Shown: in pieces, positions 6,029-10,100 of the stretch
Layout: each line of letters opens with the position of its first letter
How positions within the stretch are numbered: the stretch's first letter is position 1
NCBI GenBank assembly: GCA_013329105.1
Contig: DUKW01000111.1
Span: 1-10,100, forward strand
Source of the DNA: Candidatus Methanomethylophilaceae archaeon
Lineage (GTDB): Archaea > Thermoplasmatota > Thermoplasmata > Methanomassiliicoccales > Methanomethylophilaceae
Direction of reading: 5' to 3'
DNA length: 10,100 nucleotides
Translations under genes and position numbers: made by a program
The notes under the pieces: model-generated
Told to the model about the DNA's origin: nothing
What the model saw: the letters and a program-made list of their open reading frames with translations, nothing else
The model's database searches: none

Positions 6029-7705
6029 TTTTCCATTAGAGGATCTGAGATAATCGTGGATGTCCTGCGCTCTGAGAATGTGGAGCTCATGTTTGGCATA
6101 CCTGGAGCGGCAACGCTGCCCCTGTATGACGAGCTCTTGGACTCAGGAATCAGGCATATATTGGTCCGCCATGAACAAGGAGCCGCTCACATGGCGGATG
6201 GATATGCGCGCATAAAGAGGTCGCCAGGAATATGCATAGCCACATCCGGTGCTGGGGCCACCAATCTCGTCACTGGCGTAGCAACAGCCTATCTAGACTC
6301 ATCACCAGTTATTGCAATAACTGGGCAGGTTCCCACCAACGTTATGGGCAGTGACGGCTTTCAGGAGGCAGATATATTCAGCCTTATGATGCCTATTACC
6401 AAGCATAATTTTCGTGTCACCGATCCCTCTACCCTGGCCACTGATCTTCGCTCCGCCTTCCGCATATCTATGTCAGGGCGTTTTGGGCCGGTCCATATTG
6501 ACATACCGAAGGATGTTCTCACCCGCGAAAACGGTGTTCAGCCCCCTCCGACGTCCGTCGATGCCACACGCCCAGGACCTCGCTCTGATGAGGCTCTTGT
6601 GGCAGCCAAGATGTTGATGGCGGCCGAGAGACCCCTTATCATGCTTGGAGGCGGTGCAAAATGGTCAAGGGCCGGTACTGAGGCTTTGGCCATAGCTGAG
6701 AAGCTAGCTGCACCCATAGTCACCACGTTGATGGGTAAAGGAGCCGTTCCAGAAACCCATCCTCTTGTCTTGGGTTTGGTCGGTATGCACGGGCGCGCTG
6801 CGGCGAACTACGCTCTCGATAACTGCGATGTTCTTCTTGCTGTTGGCGCAAGATTCAGTGACAGAACTGTCGGTGAGGCCGGTTCCTGTAATATGAAGGT
6901 TATACATGTCGATATAGATAGAACAGAATTGGGAAAGAACATCTGTCCCACTCTGGGAATTGTTGCCGATGCCAAGGCCGCACTCTCAGCCATAAACGAT
7001 CTGATCGACCTGAAGATCCACAGCAGTATGTGGTCTAAATCATCAGGCGATATGATGGGGCGATGTGACTGTGACATTGATGTCTGTGAAGACCCCATCA
7101 GCCCTCGTAAGGTGATATTCGAATTGAACCGCATTCTTCCACAGGATGCCATAATCGTCACTGAGGTCGGGCAATGTCAGATGTGGGCCGCTCATTTTCT
7201 GGAGATAAGGGACCAGCGGACCTTTGTCACATCTGGCGGCCTGGGTACGATGGGTTTCGGACTTCCTGCCGCAATTGGAGCCAAGTTTGCTGCTCCAGAC
7301 AGAAAGGTCATTGATATAGCCGGCGACGGCAGCTTCATGATGGTGTGTCAGGAGCTTGCCACCGCATCCAAGGAGAACATCCCCGTTGCCGTGGTCCTTA
7401 TGAATAATACCCGTCTGGGTATGATCAAACAACATCAGCGGATCTTTTACGGCAATCGCCTCACGGCCCAGGATCTCAGCGGTGTTGATATGGTCAAGTT
7501 GGCGGAGGCCTTCGGCGCTGAAGGAATTCGCGTCGACGACTATAGGGACCTCGTTCCCGCCCTCGAGACGGCTTTGGAGAGCGAAGGTCCCGTCTTGGTT
7601 GACATACAGATTAATAGGGAGGAGGACATCTTCCCGTTGACCCTTAGAACCGCAGCGGGCAGCACCGTCTACCGCGGCTCTTGTCCCTATAACGGAGGTT
7701 GCTAA
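6026..7705 (+). CDS. ilvB: Acetolactate synthase (acetohydroxyacid synthase) large, catalytic subunit
   Basis: A 559-residue ThDP enzyme (counting from GTG 6026) that joins two pyruvates to 2-acetolactate, or pyruvate and 2-oxobutyrate to 2-aceto-2-hydroxybutyrate, the first common step of Val/Leu/Ile synthesis. Seen: Gly-Ile-Pro-Gly (24-27); Arg-His-Glu-Gln with the catalytic Glu50; Thr-Ser-Gly-Ala-Gly-Ala-Thr-Asn (73-80); Gly-Phe-Gln-Glu-Ala-Asp (111-116); the middle FAD-binding domain with Gly-Leu-Val-Gly-Met-His-Gly (250-256) and Gly-Ala-Arg-Phe-Ser-Asp-Arg (274-280); and the C-terminal ThDP/Mg motif Gly-Asp-Gly-Ser (433-436) to Asn-Asn (460-461). Length is normal. Oddities are a small Cys cluster (347, 349, 354) in the linker and a C-terminal tail with Cys553 and Cys559 instead of the usual ending. 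The start is GTG 6026 or, more in keeping with the ribosome-binding site, ATT 6035. ilvN follows after 1 nt. Confidence 0.96.
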   Translation: MFSIRGSEIIVDVLRSENVELMFGIPGAATLPLYDELLDSGIRHILVRHEQGAAHMADGYARIKRSPGICIATSGAGATNLVTGVATAYLDSSPVIAITGQVPTNVMGSDGFQEADIFSLMMPITKHNFRVTDPSTLATDLRSAFRISMSGRFGPVHIDIPKDVLTRENGVQPPPTSVDATRPGPRSDEALVAAKMLMAAERPLIMLGGGAKWSRAGTEALAIAEKLAAPIVTTLMGKGAVPETHPLVLGLVGMHGRAAANYALDNCDVLLAVGARFSDRTVGEAGSCNMKVIHVDIDRTELGKNICPTLGIVADAKAALSAINDLIDLKIHSSMWSKSSGDMMGRCDCDIDVCEDPISPRKVIFELNRILPQDAIIVTEVGQCQMWAAHFLEIRDQRTFVTSGGLGTMGFGLPAAIGAKFAAPDRKVIDIAGDGSFMMVCQELATASKENIPVAVVLMNNTRLGMIKQHQRIFYGNRLTAQDLSGVDMVKLAEAFGAEGIRVDDYRDLVPALETALESEGPVLVDIQINREEDIFPLTLRTAAGSTVYRGSCPYNGGC

Positions 7706-7706
7706 G

Positions 7707-8069
7707 ATGGAAGTCATTTCGATGATAGTCAATGACGAGTTCGGAGTCATGCAGAGAATTATGGGTGAGTTTACCCGTAAAAGGATCAATGTGGAAACAA
7801 TTGTTGTCGGTAAGTGTGAGGTCCCAGGCAAAGCCCGCATAGTCCTCACGGTTCTTGACAAGGAGATGGCGGATATCGCTGTGGAAAGACTGGGCCGTCT
7901 GCATGACGTTGAAGATGTAGAGATCGTTGATGAATCGAGGCAATCTGCATATGCCCTTATTTCTACCAGCAAGGGTTGGATCGGTCTTGTAGGCAGTCGG
8001 AATGAGGTCGCGGAGATAATCGAAAGGGCCCGGCCTGAGCACTATATAAACACGGTCAACGCTCTTTAA
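7707..8069 (+). CDS. ilvN: Acetolactate synthase small, regulatory subunit (ACT domain)
   Basis: A 120-residue subunit that activates the IlvB catalytic subunit and confers feedback inhibition by branched-chain amino acids. An N-terminal ACT domain (about 3-73) shows Ile-Val-Asn-Asp-Glu-Phe-Gly-Val-Met-Gln-Arg-Ile (7-18), Phe-Thr-Arg-Lys-Arg-Ile-Asn-Val-Glu-Thr-Ile-Val-Val-Gly (22-35), and a closing strand with Val-Glu-Asp-Val-Glu-Ile-Val-Asp. The Asn-Asp-Glu-Phe-Gly-Val turn corresponds to the effector-binding loop. It is shorter than the roughly 160-170 residues of many small subunits: only about 45 residues follow the ACT domain, so the second domain is reduced, as in the short E. coli IlvN. 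ATG 7707 lies 1 nt after the ilvB stop, with GGAGG at 7694-7698, so translation is coupled. Confidence 0.92.
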   Translation: MEVISMIVNDEFGVMQRIMGEFTRKRINVETIVVGKCEVPGKARIVLTVLDKEMADIAVERLGRLHDVEDVEIVDESRQSAYALISTSKGWIGLVGSRNEVAEIIERARPEHYINTVNAL

Positions 8070-8082
8070 GGGGGAAAAGAAA

Positions 8083-8994
8083 TTGAAGTCAACTGAAAAG
8101 ATATGGATCAACGGGGAGTTCGTAAAGTGGGAGGATGCAAAAGTCCATGTGTTATCGCATGCCCTGAATTACGGGACGGGTGTCTTTGAAGGCATAAGGG
8201 TGTATCCCAACTCCAACGGTAAGGCGATCTTCCGTCTCAAGGATCATATGAGGCGTTTCTTTGACGGTTTGCGAGTGATGGACTTCCATTTACCTTACAC
8301 ATTGGAAGAGATGTGTGAAGCGGTCAGGGAGACCGTGAGGGTTAACGAGGACGTAGATTATCTAAAGCCATGTGCCTTCCTGGCAGGGGAAGCCGTTGGT
8401 CTAAATCCCGTAGGCGTTCCTATTTCTGTGAGTATAACCGCTGTTAATATGGGTTCATATCTGGGCAAAGAGATTCAAGAGAACGGTGCCAAACTCATTA
8501 TATCATCATGGAAGAGACCATGGAATATGTCATCACCTGCTGGGGCGAAGATCAACGGTCTGTACGTCACTTCCTGTCTTGCAAAAATGGAAGCCGTCAA
8601 GTTAGGTGCCGATGAGGCCTTGATGTTGAATGCTCAGGGCAACGTCGCTGAATGCAGTGGGGAGAATATATTCATAATTAAGAGGGGAAAACTATATACC
8701 CCAAAAACCACCGACAGCATACTGGAAGGCATCACACGCAACTCTATAATAAAGTTGGCACGCGATATGGGTTATGAGGCTTTGGAAAGCGAGGTCTCGA
8801 GGTTGGAGGTATATACTGCCGATGAGGTGTTCATGACGGGTACTGCGGCGGAGATAACGCCAGTCACAATGATCGATCATCGTCCCATAGGTGACGGCAG
8901 GCCAGGCAGCTTAACGCGTCAGCTACAGGAAGCCTTCCATAACGTGGTGAGCGGTAAGGACAGGCGTTACGCAGACTGGCTAGAGTATGTCTAA
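8083..8994 (+). CDS. ilvE: Branched-chain amino acid aminotransferase (PLP, fold type IV)
   Basis: A 303-residue aminotransferase that makes Val, Leu and Ile from their 2-oxo acids with glutamate as donor. Fold-type-IV signatures are Ser-His-Ala-Leu-Asn-Tyr-Gly-Thr-Gly-Val-Phe-Glu-Gly-Ile-Arg (25-39), Arg-Leu-Lys-Asp-His-Met-Arg-Arg (51-58), Gly-Ala-Lys-Ile-Asn-Gly-Leu-Tyr with the PLP lysine Lys156, Asp-Glu-Ala-Leu-Met-Leu (177-182), Val-Ala-Glu-Cys-Ser-Gly-Glu-Asn-Ile-Phe (188-197), Glu-Gly-Ile-Thr-Arg-Asn (215-220) and Thr-Gly-Thr-Ala-Ala-Glu-Ile-Thr-Pro (252-260). Length matches bacterial IlvE. The start is TTG 8083, as there is no ATG in frame nearby. GGGGG at 8070-8074 lies 8 nt upstream. 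It is 13 nt after ilvN and clearly in the ilv operon. D-amino-acid aminotransferase and ADC lyase share the fold, but length, motifs and context favour IlvE. Confidence 0.93.
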   Translation: MKSTEKIWINGEFVKWEDAKVHVLSHALNYGTGVFEGIRVYPNSNGKAIFRLKDHMRRFFDGLRVMDFHLPYTLEEMCEAVRETVRVNEDVDYLKPCAFLAGEAVGLNPVGVPISVSITAVNMGSYLGKEIQENGAKLIISSWKRPWNMSSPAGAKINGLYVTSCLAKMEAVKLGADEALMLNAQGNVAECSGENIFIIKRGKLYTPKTTDSILEGITRNSIIKLARDMGYEALESEVSRLEVYTADEVFMTGTAAEITPVTMIDHRPIGDGRPGSLTRQLQEAFHNVVSGKDRRYADWLEYV

Positions 8995-8999
8995 TTTCG

Positions 9000-9012
9000 T
9001 AACAATTTGTTA
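9000..9012. promoter_or_regulatory. Perfect palindrome before the rubrerythrin gene (possible operator)
   Basis: TAACAA (9000-9005), one central T, and TTGTTA (9007-9012) form a perfect 6+6 inverted repeat between the ilvE stop and the ribosome-binding site AAAGGAGG at 9018-9025. A 1-nt centre cannot loop well as RNA, so a dimeric DNA-binding regulator is the more natural reading. I could not find a clear TATA box at the right distance. Confidence 0.3.
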
Positions 9013-9032
9013 GAATGAAAGGAGGGATTGAT

Positions 9033-9536
9033 ATGGGAAAGACTAAAGATAATCTTCAGAAGGCATTTGCAGGCGAGTCGCAAGCCAACAGGATGTATAT
9101 CGCCTTTGCGGCCAAAGCCCAACAGGAAGGGTTTGCGCAGGTGGCTAAACTGTTCCGCGCCGCAGCAGAATCCGAAACGATCCATGCTCTTGCCCACTTC
9201 AAAGCGATGGGTGCTGTGGGTGATACTGCTGAGAATGTGGAAAAAGCCATCAAAGGTGAGAATTATGAGCATACGGAAATGTACCCGGATTTTATTGCCC
9301 AGGCCAAGGAGGAGGCGGACAAAATCGCGGAGCGAACCTTCACTTATGCGATGAATGTGGAGAAATACCATGAAAACGAGTTCATTGCCGCCAAGAAGGC
9401 CGTGGAGGCAGGAAAGGATCTTCCCGAGGAAGACCTCTACGTATGCAAGGTCTGCGGTTACGTATCAAAAGGAAAACCGCCAATGGAGTGTCCAGTTTGC
9501 GGTTCCGGGCCAACGGCCTTCAAGAAGGTAGATTGA
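9033..9536 (+). CDS. rbr: Rubrerythrin (diiron peroxidase with C-terminal rubredoxin domain)
   Basis: A 167-residue cytoplasmic protein that reduces hydrogen peroxide with electrons passed through its rubredoxin site, part of oxygen defence in anaerobes. The four-helix ferritin-like domain carries the diiron ligands: Glu15 (Gly-Glu-Ser-Gln-Ala-Asn), Glu48-x-x-His51, Glu79 and Glu82 before Met-Tyr-Pro, and Glu110-x-x-His113. The C-terminal rubredoxin-like domain has Cys138-x-x-Cys141-Gly-Tyr and Cys153-x-x-Cys156-Gly. All expected ligands are present. ATG 9033 is chosen over ATG 9015 because AAAGGAGG (9018-9025) stands 7 nt before it and would be inside the longer version. It follows ilvE by 38 nt and may be co-transcribed with it or driven from within ilvE. 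Confidence 0.95.
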   Translation: MGKTKDNLQKAFAGESQANRMYIAFAAKAQQEGFAQVAKLFRAAAESETIHALAHFKAMGAVGDTAENVEKAIKGENYEHTEMYPDFIAQAKEEADKIAERTFTYAMNVEKYHENEFIAAKKAVEAGKDLPEEDLYVCKVCGYVSKGKPPMECPVCGSGPTAFKKVD

Positions 9537-9581
9537 GCAACAAAAAGGTGCTACCAGTATACTGCGGCGGAATCAACAACT

Positions 9582-9590
9582 CTTTTATAC
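9582..9590 (+). promoter_or_regulatory. Candidate TATA box of the L7Ae-S28e operon
   Basis: CTTTTATAC, centred near 9586. Transcription would begin around 9612, giving a leader of about 60 nt before the ATG at 9672. A promoter is needed here because the upstream 135-nt gap separates genes of unrelated function. Confidence 0.45.
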
Positions 9591-9630
9591 AGGGAGCACA
9601 TGCCATAATCCCGCTCTTTTGAGCCGATGA

Positions 9631-9660
9631 CTGATGACGATGCCCTATAGGTATCGGAAG
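9631..9660 (+). promoter_or_regulatory. Candidate kink-turn in the L7Ae mRNA leader
   Basis: Stem CGATGCC (9638-9644) with GGTATCG (9650-9656), 7 bp including one G-U, loop CTATA. Directly below it GA (9636-9637) faces GA (9657-9658), giving two sheared G-A pairs. A 3-nt bulge GAT (9633-9635) follows on the 5' strand, then a short C-stem CT (9631-9632) with AG (9659-9660). The 5' strand CTGATGA resembles box C (RUGAUGA). The 3' strand runs into the Shine-Dalgarno AAGGAGGT (9658-9665). L7Ae is the kink-turn-binding protein, and autoregulation through a leader kink-turn has been reported in Archaeoglobus. The weak point is the 2-bp C-stem. Confidence 0.5.
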
Positions 9661-9671
9661 GAGGTAATCCA

Positions 9672-10037
9672 ATGTCCATATACGTGAAATACGAGACCCC
9701 AAAGGAACTCGCCGAGAAAACCTATACCCTCGTGGAGACCGCTAGGGAAACAGGTAAGATTAAGAAGGGAAGCAATGAGGTGACCAAGGTGGTGGAGAGA
9801 GGTGAAGCGGCCCTGGTAGTAATGGCCACAGACGTCGATCCCCCCGAGATCCTTGCGCATATGCCTTTGCTATGTGAGGAGCGCAAGATTCCCTATGCCT
9901 ATGTGCCTAGCAAGGCAGAATTGGGAAACGCCACCGGTCTGGAGAAGCCCACAGCTTCCATCGCCATTCTCGACGTAGGTAGGGGAAAACCGTTATACGA
10001 TGAGATCGTGAAAGCAGTAGAAGCGCTCAAGCACTGA
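9672..10037 (+). CDS. rpl7ae: Archaeal ribosomal protein L7Ae (kink-turn-binding protein)
   Basis: A 121-residue RNA-binding protein found in the large ribosomal subunit, in box C/D and H/ACA guide RNPs and in archaeal RNase P. The RNA-binding signature Lys-Lys-Gly-Ser-Asn-Glu-Val-Thr-Lys (31-39), followed by Val-Val-Glu-Arg-Gly-Glu-Ala, is at the expected place. Then come Ala-Thr-Asp-Val-Asp-Pro-Pro-Glu-Ile (52-60), Pro-Leu-Leu-Cys-Glu-Glu (65-70), Ile-Pro-Tyr-Ala-Tyr-Val-Pro-Ser-Lys (73-81) and Leu-Gly-Asn-Ala-Thr-Gly (84-89), which form the rest of the alpha-beta-alpha fold. Full family length. ATG 9672 has AAGGAGGT ending 6 nt upstream. It is followed after 10 nt by S28e, the standard archaeal order. 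Likely autoregulated through the leader kink-turn. Confidence 0.97.
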   Translation: MSIYVKYETPKELAEKTYTLVETARETGKIKKGSNEVTKVVERGEAALVVMATDVDPPEILAHMPLLCEERKIPYAYVPSKAELGNATGLEKPTASIAILDVGRGKPLYDEIVKAVEALKH

Positions 10038-10047
10038 GGGGAGCGCA

Positions 10048-10100
10048 ATGGTTGACAGTTCAAGTATACCGTCCGAAGTCGTAGAGATCATTGGTCGTAC
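10048..10100 (+). CDS. rps28e: Ribosomal protein S28e, N-terminal fragment
   Basis: Seventeen complete codons before the window edge read Met-Val-Asp-Ser-Ser-Ser-Ile-Pro-Ser-Glu-Val-Val-Glu-Ile-Ile-Gly-Arg, the typical start of archaeal S28e (acidic N-terminus, then Pro-x-Glu-Val-Val-Glu-x-x-Gly-Arg). GAGGGGAG precedes the ATG. Position right after L7Ae supports the call. S28e is a small-subunit protein near the mRNA exit site. The remainder lies outside the window. Confidence 0.9.
   Translation, partial: MVDSSSIPSEVVEIIGR

Noticed and set aside
5850..6053. 67-codon plus-strand frame upstream of ilvB containing a Val-Leu-Pro-Val-Ala-Ile-Ile-Leu run
   Set aside because: It starts before the TATA box, so it would not be on the predicted transcript in full, and overlaps the ilvB start and the hairpin. 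The shorter frame at 5917-5985 fits promoter and hairpin positions better.
7043..7972. Long open frame (309 codons) on the minus strand opposite ilvB and ilvN
   Set aside because: It lies antisense to two clearly conserved enzyme genes, its translation shows no domain pattern, and it crosses the ilvB-ilvN boundary. It is a by-product of codon bias.
9028..9354. 108-codon frame overlapping rubrerythrin in another frame
   Set aside because: It is very rich in Arg/Lys/Pro/Ser and fully inside rubrerythrin, whose metal ligands are all intact.

Overview
The window reads as a stretch of archaeal chromosome. The right edge has the archaeal ribosomal pair L7Ae and S28e. Several genes have an archaeal TATA-like box about 25-27 nt upstream of the start codon or of a plausible transcript start. 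Shine-Dalgarno sites are of the GGAGGTG type and sit beside apparently leaderless genes. The mid-range GC content, frequent ATA/AGG codons and the gene set would suit a member of the Thermoplasmatota (perhaps Methanomassiliicoccales-like), but that assignment is a guess. I see no tRNA, rRNA, CRISPR array, transposase or att site.

Layout. (1) 1-319, minus strand: N-terminal part of a DUF89/ARMT1-type phosphatase, divergent from the next block. (2) 431-3743, plus strand: a GT2 glycosyltransferase, a multi-membrane GT-C glycosyltransferase and a membrane-anchored exported protein of unknown function, ending in a hairpin terminator whose loop holds the stop codon. (3) 5774-3719, minus strand: a dolichol-phosphate-mannose-synthase-like GT2 followed by a polysaccharide flippase. 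Blocks 2 and 3 converge with a 25-bp overlap and together look like a surface-glycan or lipid-linked saccharide assembly locus: charge a polyprenyl phosphate, extend on the inner face, flip, transfer on the outer face. (4) 5917-9536, plus strand: ilvB-ilvN-ilvE (acetolactate synthase large and small subunits, branched-chain aminotransferase), closely followed by rubrerythrin. (5) 9672-10100, plus strand: L7Ae and the start of S28e.

The most interesting element is the 5' region of ilvB. A TATA box lies about 25 nt before an ATGATG that opens a 22-codon reading frame, unusually rich in Val and Leu and ending Val-Val-Leu-stop. Its stop codon touches a 9-bp hairpin. The hairpin can be replaced by an alternative 8-bp pairing with the leader coding region, and its loop is complementary to the ilvB Shine-Dalgarno. 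This has the parts of an amino-acid attenuation leader like the bacterial ilv leaders, which I do not know to be described in archaea. A second RNA candidate is a kink-turn just before the L7Ae gene, overlapping its ribosome-binding site, consistent with L7Ae autoregulation.

Many longest-frame starts here are misleading: at four genes a GTG lies exactly 9 nt before the likely true start, usually as part of the Shine-Dalgarno. I give the corrected starts. For ilvB the same reasoning points to a rare ATT initiation codon.
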